64,000 bases of DNA from an uncultured Victivallales bacterium. Its GTDB lineage: Bacteria; Verrucomicrobiota; Lentisphaeria; Victivallales; UBA1829. A model generated the notes under the pieces. That model was not told the origin of the DNA and ran no database searches. It saw nothing but the letters and a program-made list of their open reading frames with translations. Positions 25,261 through 34,524 of the stretch are shown here, piece after piece; positions within the stretch are counted from its first letter, which is position 1, and every line of letters begins with the position of its first letter. The position numbers were made by a program, and so were the translations under genes. Location of the stretch: contig CALXSJ010000002.1 of assembly GCA_944391115.1 (NCBI GenBank), forward strand, positions 186,001 to 250,000. Direction: 5' to 3'.

Positions 25261-25977
25261 ATGGAGGCGAGTCCGGAGGCCCGCCGCAGCCGTGCGGTGT
25301 TTCTCTGTTCCATGGGAGCGATCGCTCTGTTTCTCGGTTTTGTGCCCGTGCTTCTGGGACATGTTTCCGGAGCGCTTGCGCAATGGCCCCCATGGCTGGG
25401 AATTCTCATCCGGACCGTTCCGCTTCAGATTGCCTATTTCTGCGCCGTCCTTCTTCCTTCTGCAAAAATATGTCCGGAGGTTCCGCTGGCGGAACAGCTG
25501 GATCTTCTCCCCCCCCGGAATGCATGGCGCACGTTCGGGCTGGTATCCTGCGGGGTCCTGTTTCTGTATCCGCTTCTGGGGACGGTGACTTTCCTGACGG
25601 GAAAGATTCTGGAGCTGCTCCGCATTCCGGCGGAACCCCAGATGCTGGCGCTTCTGCTCCGGAATGGAGATTCCGCCTCAATTCTTGTGATTGCCGCAAC
25701 AGGGATTCTGCTGGCTCCTGCCGGAGAGGAACTGGTGTTCCGTCATGCGGTTTTCAATCATTTCCGGCGTTTTGCCTCCCCGTTCGCCGCGGCCTGCGTC
25801 AGTGGATTTCTGTTTGCCGCCGTTCATTTCAACGTTTTGAATTTTCCGGCGCTTTTTCTGCTGGCGCTTTTCCTGCAGTTCGTCTGCTGCCGGACGGGGT
25901 CGCTTCTCTGCGCCATTTACGCGCATGCCCTGTACAACGCGCTTTCAGTGTGTCTGCTGCTCTGTTTCCGGAGCTGA
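25261..25977 (+). CDS. CPBP family intramembrane metalloprotease
   Basis: A 238-aa membrane protein with about seven hydrophobic segments. The three family motifs are present in order: GEELVFRHAVF (EExxxR), FAAVHF (FxxxH) and HALYNAL (HxxxN). CPBP proteins are related to CAAX prenyl proteases and can cleave membrane substrates; in bacteria many are of unknown target. It follows the RND pump gene by 114 bases, with GGGGGAGGG about 14 bases before the ATG, so it may be co-transcribed with the efflux genes. Confidence 0.82.
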   Translation: MEASPEARRSRAVFLCSMGAIALFLGFVPVLLGHVSGALAQWPPWLGILIRTVPLQIAYFCAVLLPSAKICPEVPLAEQLDLLPPRNAWRTFGLVSCGVLFLYPLLGTVTFLTGKILELLRIPAEPQMLALLLRNGDSASILVIAATGILLAPAGEELVFRHAVFNHFRRFASPFAAACVSGFLFAAVHFNVLNFPALFLLALFLQFVCCRTGSLLCAIYAHALYNALSVCLLLCFRS

Positions 25978-26053
25978 AAAGGAGATGCGGCGGAAGGATT
26001 TTCCTCCCTGTTCCGCAAGGCATTTTTCCGTCCGGTAAAAATTGCTCCGGGTG

Positions 26054-27628
26054 TCATTCCAGCAGAAAGACTGCGCCCTCTTTCGACTCGTATACGGTTT
26101 TCCAGTCGTTTCGTTTCAGAAGATTGACGAAGCTCTCCCGCTTCGCCAGCAGAACGGCGTATTTCGCATGGGTCAGGCGTCCCAGCAGCTTGTCGCTGTT
26201 CCGGACGCGTTCGATGTTCAGCAGAAGTTTTTCCACTTTTTTTGCATGCCTGCCGTCAAGCGCGAACGAAAACACCGGGTCCATTCCCCAGAGATAATAG
26301 TTGCGGTCGTTGGCATGGAAAATCGTCGGAAAATCGCCCCAGTTCAGGTTTACGACCGTCGTTTCCGGCGGAAGGTTCTCCCGCATCCATTTTCCGATTC
26401 CGTCCGCCGGGTGGACCATGGCCGGCGTGAGCATCAGATTCAGACCGGACGAGACGATGCCGAGGAGAATTGCCGCAAGCGTTCCCGCCAGGAGCATTTT
26501 CCATGGTTTTGCCCGGAGCGGGAGCAGAAGATCGGCGCGGAAGGCCTCGTGGAAGACAAGGGCCGCGAACAGGGTCATGAACGGCACCGCGTATTCCACG
26601 GTCCGGAGCGCGGCAAACATCCCGCACGTGAAAAGCACGGCGAGAAATCCGACCGCCTTGATCCGGGGTTCCAGCGCGGACCAGCCGCGCAGAATCGCCA
26701 GACGGCAGAAGCACAGGAGCGTCAGATAGGCGAGGATGTAGAACGGGAGCATGGATTTATGCCAGCGGAATTTCGGCGCAAGCATTTCCATCGGAAGCAG
26801 TTCCGAACTGACTTTGTGGAGATTGTCCGTGAAGAGCGGTCCGAAGAGCGCGTCGAAGGACTGGACTTTCCAGATGACGAACGAGTTCGGGAACTGCGGA
26901 TGGATCAGCAGTCCCAGCATGACGCCGGCGAACGCCGCCGCCGGAATCCAGAACACTTTTGCCGAATCCCGCCGGAAATACGCGAGCGCGAATACGAACG
27001 CGGGAATCACGATGAACTGCGGGTTGGAGTAGGTCCATGCATACAGGAAGGAGAGGCCTCCCGCGCATGCGATCCGGAAACGGACCGTCCCTTCCGAAAG
27101 CAGGGCGCATGTCACCAGAAGGAAGGCGATGGACAGCACATGCGGGCGCATCATCATCAGCCGGAACATGAAATTCGCAGCGATGAAAGGCATCAGAATG
27201 GAGAACAGCAGGATGAAGGGAGGGGAAACCCCCATGCGCCGCATGGCGAAAATGAATGCCAGCAGAGCGCATGCGATCAGCAGAAGCGATTGCAGGTGAA
27301 ACGGCGCGCCGGTCGGCAGGCACAGCAGTTTCTGTATCTCATGAACGATCCAGAGCGCGCCGTGGAACAGGAGTTCCTTGTCTGCAAAGCGGTCGTTCCA
27401 GACGGACATGGTGAGCCATGGAAATTTCTTCGCGCAGAAGACGGACGGACCCAGTTCCGCCATTTTCATGTGATAATACGCATCGCCGTCCGTTTCGCCT
27501 CCGTCCATGACAAGCGGCCTGAGGACGCAGAGCCAGGCGAACGGAATTGCGAAGGCGAGAAACAGAAAGAGCCGCGTCTGGCATTTTCCCGGTTTTTCAA
27601 AAAGTTCCCGACTGGAAAGGCTGTTCAT
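26054..27628 (-). CDS. multi-pass GT-C-like glycosyltransferase
   Basis: A 524-aa integral membrane protein with 10 or more hydrophobic segments. After the first segment comes GGETDGDAYYHMKMAELG, an acidic motif in the first periplasmic loop like that of GT-C transferases (STT3/PglB, mannosyltransferases). The C-terminal third has a soluble-looking domain (PETTVVNLNWGDFPTIFHAN, VFSFALDGRHAKKVEKLL) and ends ESKEGAVFLLE. The start at 27628 is the first Met before the hydrophobic region; a reading frame extending upstream runs into the MTA phosphorylase gene. The opposite strand is also open for about 600 codons but encodes an Arg/His/Gln-rich product without a fold. Substrate unknown; surface glycan or protein glycosylation is a guess. 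Confidence 0.65.
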   Translation of the reverse strand: MNSLSSRELFEKPGKCQTRLFLFLAFAIPFAWLCVLRPLVMDGGETDGDAYYHMKMAELGPSVFCAKKFPWLTMSVWNDRFADKELLFHGALWIVHEIQKLLCLPTGAPFHLQSLLLIACALLAFIFAMRRMGVSPPFILLFSILMPFIAANFMFRLMMMRPHVLSIAFLLVTCALLSEGTVRFRIACAGGLSFLYAWTYSNPQFIVIPAFVFALAYFRRDSAKVFWIPAAAFAGVMLGLLIHPQFPNSFVIWKVQSFDALFGPLFTDNLHKVSSELLPMEMLAPKFRWHKSMLPFYILAYLTLLCFCRLAILRGWSALEPRIKAVGFLAVLFTCGMFAALRTVEYAVPFMTLFAALVFHEAFRADLLLPLRAKPWKMLLAGTLAAILLGIVSSGLNLMLTPAMVHPADGIGKWMRENLPPETTVVNLNWGDFPTIFHANDRNYYLWGMDPVFSFALDGRHAKKVEKLLLNIERVRNSDKLLGRLTHAKYAVLLAKRESFVNLLKRNDWKTVYESKEGAVFLLE

Positions 27629-27639
27629 GCGCGCATCAC

Positions 27640-28527
27640 TTACCTGATGTATTTGCCGATGAGAGGGGCAAGGCGTTTCCGCAGATGCGGCGCAATGGCG
27701 TCCCTGCGCGTGATGACGGCTCCGTCCAGTGCGCGGCCGCAGTCGCATTTCCGTTCCATCGCATGGAATTCCTCTGCCGCGTGCCGGATGATCCGGGCGG
27801 CGAGCGCGAGATTGGCCTCGAAGTTCTCCTCGATCATTCCGACCGTCACGAAATCGTTGTGCGGGCGCCACGAATCGTAGTCGGTGACCATTGCCACTGT
27901 GCTGTAGCAGATTTCCGCTTCGCGGGCGAGTTTCGCCTCGCCGAGATTGGTCATGCCGATGACATCAAATCCCATCTGATGGTAGATGCGGGATTCCGCC
28001 GCGGTGGAAAAGGCCGGCCCTTCGATATTTACATAAACGCCGCCGCGGTGGACGGTCGGGCGTTTCCCCGTATCGAGCAGCTCGTCTGCCGCCTGTTCCG
28101 CAATTTTCGCAGCAAACGCCGCAAGTTCGGGACAGACCGGTTTTGCAAACGGGATGTGGGCGACGATTCCGTCCCCGAAGAAGGTGTGTGCGGCGCTCTG
28201 TTTGGTCCGGTCGTAAAACTGGTCGATTACGACAATGTCGCGCGGGGCGTAGCGTTCCTGGAGGCTGCCGACCGCGGAAAGGCTGAGGATGTGCGTCACT
28301 CCGAGGTTTTTCAGCGCATAGATGTTTGCCTTGTGATTGATTTCCGACGGTGCGATGACATGTCCCTGTCCGTGCCGGGAGAGAAACACCAGGGAGGTCT
28401 CTCCGATCGTGCCTTCCACAAGCTGGTCGGACGGTCTTCCGAACGGGGTGTCCTGCATATGCGCATGGAGATTTTCCAGTCCGTCGATGTTTTCCAGGCC
28501 GCTGCCTCCGATGATTCCCAGTTTCAT
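27640..28527 (-). CDS. 5'-methylthioadenosine phosphorylase (PNP/MTAP family 2)
   Basis: A 295-aa cytoplasmic enzyme that splits methylthioadenosine (or a purine nucleoside) with phosphate in methionine salvage. Motifs read MKLGIIGGSGLENIDGLE, SRHGQGH (phosphate site), YVNIEGPAFSTAAESR and VIGMTNLGEAKLAREAEICY, which match MTAP closely. MTNLGEA and the downstream VTDYDSW favour MTAP over guanosine/inosine phosphorylases. GGAGG precedes the ATG at 28527, and a promoter lies at 28553-28580. The membrane glycosyltransferase gene starts 11 bases after its stop. Confidence 0.9.
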   Translation of the reverse strand: MKLGIIGGSGLENIDGLENLHAHMQDTPFGRPSDQLVEGTIGETSLVFLSRHGQGHVIAPSEINHKANIYALKNLGVTHILSLSAVGSLQERYAPRDIVVIDQFYDRTKQSAAHTFFGDGIVAHIPFAKPVCPELAAFAAKIAEQAADELLDTGKRPTVHRGGVYVNIEGPAFSTAAESRIYHQMGFDVIGMTNLGEAKLAREAEICYSTVAMVTDYDSWRPHNDFVTVGMIEENFEANLALAARIIRHAAEEFHAMERKCDCGRALDGAVITRRDAIAPHLRKRLAPLIGKYIR

Positions 28528-28552
28528 AGTGCCTCCTTCGTTGGTGTCCGAA

Positions 28553-28580
28553 AAATAACATGGGCGGAGGCGTTTTTCAA
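28553..28580 (-). promoter_or_regulatory. promoter of the MTA phosphorylase gene
   Basis: On the minus strand TTGAAA (28580-28575) and TTATTT (28558-28553) are 16 bases apart, about 25 bases before the coding start. Confidence 0.5.
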
Positions 28581-28741
28581 ATCCCGGAACGGTTTGTTTC
28601 CAAGGAAAATAAAAAGTTGACGGTTCCCGGGATTGCAAAAGCCGGGAAACGGATTACTGTAATCTTCATGCGGGCGTTTGCTTGTCTTGTCGTCTTCCCG
28701 TCGCATCGGGGGCGTTGCAACTCAGAACAGAGAGGGGAGCC

Positions 28742-29986
28742 ATGCGGAAAAAAATCCATTCGGTGTTTTTACTTTTGAGCATATGCCTGTTTTCCATTTC
28801 CCGCGCGGACGATTTTGATGATTTTGAACAGGCGGTTGCGCGGGTCGCGACGAATTACAACCGGGCCGTGGATTCCCGCGGAACGCGTTTCGAGAAAAGT
28901 TACAAACAGCATGTGAGCGCCATGTGCGAACTGGCGAAAAAGGTGCAGGACTCCATCGACCGCCTGAAACTTGGTGCGGATCTGGACATGGTCTGGATCA
29001 CGGAGGAAATCCGCCAGATCTATAACGAGAACAACAAGGATTTCAAGGCCGGTCAGAACCGTTTGAAACGCATGGTGGGACGTTCGCGGGATCCCACCAC
29101 GCTTTTTAAAATCATCGCCGAGGACATCAAAACTCTGAAAACCATGCGCTTTACCACGGACAACGGCGGCGCCGTGAAAGATTCGCTGATGGTCAAGCGC
29201 CGGCTGCTCGCATACAACCGCATGCTCAGGTTTTTCATGAAATATCAGTCTTCCTACCGGCGCCGGAAGGACGATGATTCGTTCCGGAAACTGTTTGACC
29301 GCCGGATGACCGCTCTGGAAAATCTGGCCGGCTCTCTGGATTCCGATCTCCGGAGCAAGAACCCGAATGCGGGAATTCAGGTGAAACTCGCCGAGGAAAC
29401 TTCGATCATGCTGAAAAATTTTGAGGAGCTTTACAAGTCCCAGCTGAAAAAGAAGACCTACACCGTGAGGCGTGCGGGTGAAAATACTACCGTCAGCGCG
29501 CTCAGTTCCGAAATGCATTTTGCGCTTCAGAATATCCGGAAGTTCCTGATTGAACTGGACAATGCGGGTGTTGAAACGGATCCTGCGGGAAAGGAGACCG
29601 CAGAGTCTGCCGTGCAGAAGGAGTCCGCTTCCATGGAGAACCGGTATGAAAAAATGTCTCCGGAGGAACTGAATGCGGAACTGAGCCGGCGGCGCAGGGA
29701 GATTTACCGTTCAAACACGTCCATGGACGGTTTCGACCGCGATGTGCTTGCCGAGTATCTTGCCTCTCTTTCACGGGAACAGCGGAAACAGTATAACAAA
29801 TATCTGCGGGAGTACCGTGACGAGGGTCTCAAGAACAATCAGGCGATCCGTTCGGCGGTTCTCAGGCTCCATACCGGACTGATCAGCGGGAAGAACACGA
29901 TGACGGCCAGGGAGATGACCGAGGCGCTGCTGCGTCTGGACAAGCTGAAAAAGAAAGAACTCAAGGAGCTTGACGTCCTGGACTGA
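28742..29986 (+). CDS. secreted helical protein of unknown function
   Basis: A 414-aa protein with a clear signal peptide (MRKKIHSVFLLLSICLFSISRA, cut before DDFDD). The mature part is rich in Lys, Arg, Glu and Leu with heptad-like stretches, probably mostly alpha-helical, with no cysteine pair, enzyme motif or membrane segment. GAGGGGAG precedes the ATG at 28742. Residues in the C-terminal third (SPEELNAELSRRRREIYRSN) also look coiled-coil. I do not recognise a family. It stands alone, with an AraC gene 43 bases downstream. Confidence 0.75.
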   Translation: MRKKIHSVFLLLSICLFSISRADDFDDFEQAVARVATNYNRAVDSRGTRFEKSYKQHVSAMCELAKKVQDSIDRLKLGADLDMVWITEEIRQIYNENNKDFKAGQNRLKRMVGRSRDPTTLFKIIAEDIKTLKTMRFTTDNGGAVKDSLMVKRRLLAYNRMLRFFMKYQSSYRRRKDDDSFRKLFDRRMTALENLAGSLDSDLRSKNPNAGIQVKLAEETSIMLKNFEELYKSQLKKKTYTVRRAGENTTVSALSSEMHFALQNIRKFLIELDNAGVETDPAGKETAESAVQKESASMENRYEKMSPEELNAELSRRRREIYRSNTSMDGFDRDVLAEYLASLSREQRKQYNKYLREYRDEGLKNNQAIRSAVLRLHTGLISGKNTMTAREMTEALLRLDKLKKKELKELDVLD

Positions 29987-30029
29987 ATCGTGCGGTTCGG
30001 CCGGGAGCGGGCGGGAAAAACCGGTTCCT

Positions 30030-30926
30030 ATGGAAATTGATCCGGATGTGAAAAGAAGCATTTTTGAAACGGATGAGACATGGGCCGCCTCCGGTCTGCT
30101 GTTCGCATCCCGGAAACCGCATCTGCATTCCATGCTCGCCGGCTGCGGATACGAGACAAGGCGTTCCACCGCCTATGATTTCAGCGGACTTTCCCGCGGA
30201 TCCGCCGAGTTTGCGATTTTCCAGTACACCATTTCCGGCGAGGGATCTCTGGATTACGAGGGACGCACCTTCAAGATGCGGGCCGGAGAGGCGATGCTCC
30301 TGCATGTCCCCCACAATCACCGTTATTATCTGGCACCGGATTCCGGATACTGGCGTCTGCTGTTTTTCACCATCTTCGGAATGGAGGCCGTCCGGCTGAT
30401 GCGCGAGGCGGAGACGGCATACGGGCCTGTCATCCGCCTTGAGCCGGAGTCCCCGCTGCTTCTCTATATCTTTTCCGTTTTTTCCGAACTGAAACGTTCC
30501 GGCATGCGTTCCCAGTTTCGCGCATCGGCGACGGCATACCGGTTTGTCATGATGCTTCATGAATGCTTTTCCTATGCGTCCGTGTCAGGATCGCAGCGTG
30601 ATACCGCCTTCCTCCGGACCGTTCTGGATTTCTGCACCCGGCATCTGGCGGATGACATCAGCGTGGACGACATTGCCCGTGCGGCGGGATACAGCCGTTA
30701 CCACTTTTCCCGGATTTTCCATCAGGTCTACGGGATGCCCCCTTCGAAATTTCTTGCCGAACTGCGCCTGAAATCCGCAGTCCGTATTTTGCAGATGGAG
30801 TGCTGCACGATCAAGGAGACCGCCGCAAGATGCGGTTTCAAGGATGAAAGCTATTTCTGCAAGGTGTTCCGCAAAGCGCACGGCGTCTCTCCGGATGCGT
30901 TCCGGAAAGTTCCAGCGGAACAGTAA
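30030..30926 (+). CDS. AraC family transcriptional regulator
   Basis: A 298-aa regulator. The N-terminal half has a cupin-like ligand-binding part (MRAGEAMLLHVPHNHRYY). The C-terminal half carries two HTH units: ISVDDIARAAGYSRYHFSRI followed by CTIKETAARCGFKDESYFCK and the closing KVFRKAHGVSPDAFRK. Such proteins usually sense a sugar and activate nearby catabolic genes; the target is not evident because the neighbours are a secreted protein and a tRNA. The ATG at 30030 was chosen to fit the domain, and an upstream frame extension overlaps the preceding gene. Confidence 0.88.
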   Translation: MEIDPDVKRSIFETDETWAASGLLFASRKPHLHSMLAGCGYETRRSTAYDFSGLSRGSAEFAIFQYTISGEGSLDYEGRTFKMRAGEAMLLHVPHNHRYYLAPDSGYWRLLFFTIFGMEAVRLMREAETAYGPVIRLEPESPLLLYIFSVFSELKRSGMRSQFRASATAYRFVMMLHECFSYASVSGSQRDTAFLRTVLDFCTRHLADDISVDDIARAAGYSRYHFSRIFHQVYGMPPSKFLAELRLKSAVRILQMECCTIKETAARCGFKDESYFCKVFRKAHGVSPDAFRKVPAEQ

Positions 30927-30966
30927 CGGCAATTCCGCCCGATCCGGCTGCCGCATGCGGAAAAAG

Positions 30967-31040
30967 TGGAGCGGGTGAAGGGAATCGAACCCTCATACTC
31001 AGCTTGGGAAGCTGGTGCACTGCCACTGTGCTACACCCGC
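30967..31040 (-). tRNA. tRNA-Gly (anticodon CCC)
   Basis: The minus strand folds as a tRNA: acceptor GCGGGTG paired with CACCCGC, D-arm AGCACAGTGGCAGTGCA, anticodon loop TTCCCAA (anticodon CCC), T-arm AGGGTTCGATTCCCT, discriminator T and an encoded CCA. Confidence 0.95.
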
Positions 31041-31103
31041 GAATGATAATGTGGTAAGATACTCTGCTTTTTGTTTCAGTCAAGAGCAATTTGAAAGGAA
31101 AAA

Positions 31104-31140
31104 CAAAAAAAACCGGAACCTGTCGCCGGGTTCCGGTTTT
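31104..31140 (-). terminator. Rho-independent terminator after the ferredoxin gene
   Basis: AACCGGAACC (31111-31120) pairs perfectly with GGTTCCGGTT (31129-31138). On the minus strand the stem is followed by a run of T's (A-run at 31105-31112 on the plus strand). Confidence 0.9.
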
Positions 31141-31157
31141 CTGATTCGAAATGCCGG

Positions 31158-31328
31158 TTACTGGGAGATCGCTTCCGCAGGGCATTCGCCAACGCAGGCG
31201 CCGCAGTCAATGCATTTGCCATCATCCACGTGCGCTTTCCCGTCAACCATGGAAATCGCCTCAACCGGGCAGGCGCCTGTGCAGGCTTCGCATCCGACGC
31301 ATTTCGTTTCGTCAACTTTAGCCGCCAT
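31158..31328 (-). CDS. 2[4Fe-4S] bacterial ferredoxin
   Basis: A 56-aa electron carrier with the two classical cluster motifs: CVGCEACTGACP and CIDCGACVGECP. Each gives three cysteines to one cluster and the fourth to the other. The size and sequence match clostridial-type ferredoxins of anaerobes, which points to a fermentative or anaerobic host. GAGGAGG precedes the ATG at 31328. It has its own promoter and a strong terminator. Confidence 0.97.
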   Translation of the reverse strand: MAAKVDETKCVGCEACTGACPVEAISMVDGKAHVDDGKCIDCGACVGECPAEAISQ

Positions 31329-31382
31329 AATAAAAACCTCCTCTTTTGGATTTGTTGAAAAAGATAAAACCAAAGTCCTGTA

Positions 31383-31410
31383 AAATAACGCCGCATCCCG
31401 GATTCGTCAA
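31383..31410 (-). promoter_or_regulatory. promoter of the ferredoxin gene
   Basis: On the minus strand TTGACG (31410-31405) and TTATTT (31388-31383) are 16 bases apart, about 55 bases before the coding start. Confidence 0.55.
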
Positions 31411-31556
31411 GCCTCTTATTCCGTTTTTTCATGAGATTTCCCGCTCCGCGTCTCCGGTCCGGAACCTCTCCGCTCCGGAAGCGGAAGCTTGAAACGACGA
31501 CTTTTCCCGGCAGGGAGCGGAAGCAATGCGGGAAAACGGGAATGCGACACGGACGT

Positions 31557-32198
31557 TCATTGCAGCAGAGGCGCCGCCGCCTTGAGCCAGGCATCGGCAA
31601 TCAGCTGATGTCCGGCGGGCATCGGATGCACGCCGTCCGCCAGCCAGTGCTCCTGCGGCGCCACGTTCAAAGCATTGTTCAGAACGCTTTGCAGGGGTAC
31701 AAAAACGGCATGGTAGTCATTCGCGATTCTGCGGACAACTTCACCGCGCTGCGCGATCTCGTCCAGCCAGTCCTCACTGACTGCGCCGAATGGGAAGACG
31801 AAAGGTTCGAGAAGGACAATGCCGATATCCGGAAGCTCCTTCAGCGTCCAGTCCATCAGCATGCGGTAGAACTGTTCATAGCGCGGCACTTCGACGCCGT
31901 TGCGTCTTGATTTTTCATGCCAGGTGTCGTTTACGCCGATCAGAATGCTCAGGATGTCGGGGTGCAGATTGATGCAGTCGGCTTTCCAGCGGGCATAGAG
32001 ATCGACGATCCTGTTTCCGCTGATTCCGAAGTTGTAAAACTGAAAATCCCTGCCTCTGTCGCAGAGAAGGCGGGTTGCAATGAGGTAGGGATATCCCGGT
32101 CCGAGTCCTGTGCGGGGGTATCCCGGATCCGTGATTTCAAGACGTGCGCGGCCGCAATCCGTAATGGAATCGCCCTGGAAAAGAATTGTCTTTGTCAT
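31557..32198 (-). CDS. SGNH/GDSL family hydrolase
   Basis: A 213-aa esterase-like protein without signal peptide. The four SGNH blocks are visible: FQGDSITD (nucleophile Ser), FGISGNR, IGVNDTW and ADGVHP (catalytic Asp and His). Such enzymes remove acetyl or acyl groups from glycans or esters; the exact substrate is unknown. It starts 24 bases after the dapA stop, so it may be part of the dapF-dapA transcript. Confidence 0.9.
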   Translation of the reverse strand: MTKTILFQGDSITDCGRARLEITDPGYPRTGLGPGYPYLIATRLLCDRGRDFQFYNFGISGNRIVDLYARWKADCINLHPDILSILIGVNDTWHEKSRRNGVEVPRYEQFYRMLMDWTLKELPDIGIVLLEPFVFPFGAVSEDWLDEIAQRGEVVRRIANDYHAVFVPLQSVLNNALNVAPQEHWLADGVHPMPAGHQLIADAWLKAAAPLLQ

Positions 32199-32222
32199 TT
32201 TTTCTGAACTTGCCGTGGATGA

Positions 32223-33095
32223 TTATACATTTCGGATGCAGGCGGAAATCGTTTTCCGGAGTTTTTCCCGGTTTGCGTCGGAAAGCGGACAGAGCGGAAG
32301 ACGGTATTCCTCTTCGATCATGCCGAGCATCGCCATGGCGGCTTTGACCGGAATCGGATTCGACTCAATGAAGAGATCCTTGAAGAGGCGCCAGTATTTC
32401 CTGTGAAGGGCCGCTGCCTCGGTAAAATTGCCTGCGGCGCACGCATCCGTCATTTTCTTGAGTTCGGCGGGAATGATGTTGGATGCCACGCTGATGACGC
32501 CTTTTGCTCCGAGCAGCATCATGGGGACCGTCAGACTGTCGTCGCCGCACATGATGGACGTTTCGCAGAGGCTGAGAATTTCGGAGACCCGTTCCACGGA
32601 TCCCGCGGCTTCCTTCACGCCGAGCACGTTGGTGTTTTTCACCAGACGGGCCACCGTTTCCGCCGCGATTCCGACTCCGGTCCGTCCGGGGACGTTGTAC
32701 AGCACGATCGGAATGCCGCAGGTGTCGGCGATTGTGGAGAAATGGCGGTAGATCCCTTCCTGCGTGGGTTTGTTGTAATAGGGCGTGACCTGGAGCGAGC
32801 AGTCTGCGCCGACGCTTTTGGCATGTTTTGTCAGGATGATGGCTTCCGCCGTGGAATTCGCGCCGGTTCCGGCCATGATTCTGCATCGTCCGGCCGCTGC
32901 GGCGATTGTTTCCTCAATGACTTTCATGTGCTCTTCCGCATCCAGAGTCGGCGATTCCCCGGTCGTTCCGACTGGCACAATGCCGTCGACTCCGCCCTGA
33001 ATCTGCATTTCCACAATTTCCCGCAGCTTTCCGTAATCCACAGCGCCTTTGGAAAGCGGTGTGACCATCGCGGTGTATACGCCCTTGAGTTCCAT
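32223..33095 (-). CDS. dapA: 4-hydroxy-tetrahydrodipicolinate synthase
   Basis: A 290-aa enzyme that condenses aspartate semialdehyde with pyruvate in lysine and diaminopimelate synthesis. The Schiff-base lysine is Lys161 in VLGVKEAAGS, Tyr133 is in VLYNVPGRTG and the substrate motif GTTGES is at about 43-48; both key residues have the E. coli numbering. The gene starts 15 bases after the dapF stop. Together they support peptidoglycan with meso-DAP. Confidence 0.95.
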   Translation of the reverse strand: MELKGVYTAMVTPLSKGAVDYGKLREIVEMQIQGGVDGIVPVGTTGESPTLDAEEHMKVIEETIAAAAGRCRIMAGTGANSTAEAIILTKHAKSVGADCSLQVTPYYNKPTQEGIYRHFSTIADTCGIPIVLYNVPGRTGVGIAAETVARLVKNTNVLGVKEAAGSVERVSEILSLCETSIMCGDDSLTVPMMLLGAKGVISVASNIIPAELKKMTDACAAGNFTEAAALHRKYWRLFKDLFIESNPIPVKAAMAMLGMIEEEYRLPLCPLSDANREKLRKTISACIRNV

Positions 33096-33110
33096 AACAA
33101 AGTCCTTGCT

Positions 33111-33944
33111 TTATATTGAATAATCCTGATTCCGTTTACAAAGTTCCCCGTCGAAGACCGTTACAGCGGGTCCGGTCAGAAAAACTCCTTTTAAAATATT
33201 ACATTCTTTGATTATTTCAATCTCCAGAACGTCTCCACCCCGGGAAAGTATCGAGAGTTTTTCCGGGAAACCGAAAAACAGGTGCAGAACCGCGCCGGTC
33301 GAGGCGCAGCCGGTGCCGCAGGCGAGAGTTTCGTCTTCCACGCCGCGTTCGTAAGTCCGCACGGCTGCCGGACGGTTCCGGTTGGAGAAGGAAACGAAGT
33401 CCACGTTGGCTCCTTCCGGCTGAAAGCGCGCATGAAACCGCAGGCGGCGGCCTTCTGCGCGGACATCAAGCGTTTCGAGATCCGGGACGATTTTGATCAG
33501 ATGGGGCACTCCTGTCGTGCCCTTGTAAACGGTTTCGGCGTTTTCCAGTTCGTATTTCTGAAACGGTTCGGTGACAGGCAGTTCAATTTTTACGGATTCG
33601 CCGGTATCATCCATGATTTCCGTCCGGAGGAGATTTCCGCCGGCGAGGAAATCCAAATTTTTCCTGCCGTGCCCCAATCCTTTCCGGAAAGCGAAAGCGG
33701 CCGCGCATCGCAGGCCGTTTCCGCAGACAGCGGCCGCGGATCCGTCGCTGTTGAAATAATCCATCCGGATGATGTTTTCATCCGGATTTTTTTTCAGAAA
33801 TATGACTCCGTCCGCGCCGATGCCGAGATGGCGGTTGCAGAGATGTGCAATGAAGCGGGGGGAACGGTTTGCTCCGGATGCGGAATCATCGACGAGGACG
33901 AAATCATTTCCCGCGCCGTGCATTTTTGAAAACAGCATTTTCAT
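33111..33944 (-). CDS. dapF: diaminopimelate epimerase
   Basis: A 277-aa enzyme that converts LL-DAP to meso-DAP using two cysteines. They are seen in GNGLRC (Cys80) and ACGTGC (Cys209). The N-terminus MLFSKMHGAGNDFVLVDD is typical of the family. The ATG at 33944 (or 33938) fits; longer in-frame codons upstream have no family similarity. It is the first gene of a dapF-dapA(-SGNH) operon, divergent from the tRNA-Arg gene. Confidence 0.95.
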   Translation of the reverse strand: MKMLFSKMHGAGNDFVLVDDSASGANRSPRFIAHLCNRHLGIGADGVIFLKKNPDENIIRMDYFNSDGSAAAVCGNGLRCAAAFAFRKGLGHGRKNLDFLAGGNLLRTEIMDDTGESVKIELPVTEPFQKYELENAETVYKGTTGVPHLIKIVPDLETLDVRAEGRRLRFHARFQPEGANVDFVSFSNRNRPAAVRTYERGVEDETLACGTGCASTGAVLHLFFGFPEKLSILSRGGDVLEIEIIKECNILKGVFLTGPAVTVFDGELCKRNQDYSI

Positions 33945-34071
33945 ATTCCTTCTCCCTGTCGGTGAGAAAAATACCATTGGAACGGGAATATGCAAATTAT
34001 CTTATAAAAAACTTTACTTTAATTGTTGATTTTTTTGAGTCCGGAGCTAAAGTACATGACTTCCGTATGAT

Positions 34072-34147
<76 letters not shown>

Positions 34148-34219
34148 TTCATTATCAAGCACTTACAAATAAAATACATTCCCTGATTTTTTTCATTTTG
34201 TTGCTTTTTTGCTGCAGAA

Positions 34220-34262
34220 AACATCCCGTATGGATGCGACAGAGGCCGTACGGGATGTTTTT
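34220..34262 (+). terminator. Rho-independent terminator after tRNA-Arg
   Basis: AACATCCCGTA (34220-34230) pairs perfectly with TACGGGATGTT (34249-34259), followed by T's to 34262. It lies 72 bases after the tRNA. The remaining 262 bases to 34524 show no gene, RNA fold or clear promoter. Confidence 0.85.
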
Positions 34263-34524
34263 GTCTGAAGGCTGATTGACACGCGTATATGTTGACACTC
34301 CGTGTGAATTCCGGAACCGCCCGGAGATGAACTGCGCCATATTCCGCCGCCTTGTCCGCGCTCCATGATTGAACTTTCTTTTCCCGTTCCGATTGCGGCG
34401 CATCGGATTGGGCCGGTGGAAAATCCGGCGGTTCCTTTCCGGTAAAATGTCCGTATTTTCCCCGCTTCGAAACCGATGGAAGGCGCCGGTTTCGAAGCAT
34501 GCGGAGAAAGAAACGGCGCTTTCG

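Noticed and set aside
26042-27880. 612-codon plus-strand frame opposite the GT-C-like gene
   Set aside because: The product is Arg/His/Gln-rich and low in hydrophobic order, while the minus strand encodes a regular multi-pass membrane protein.
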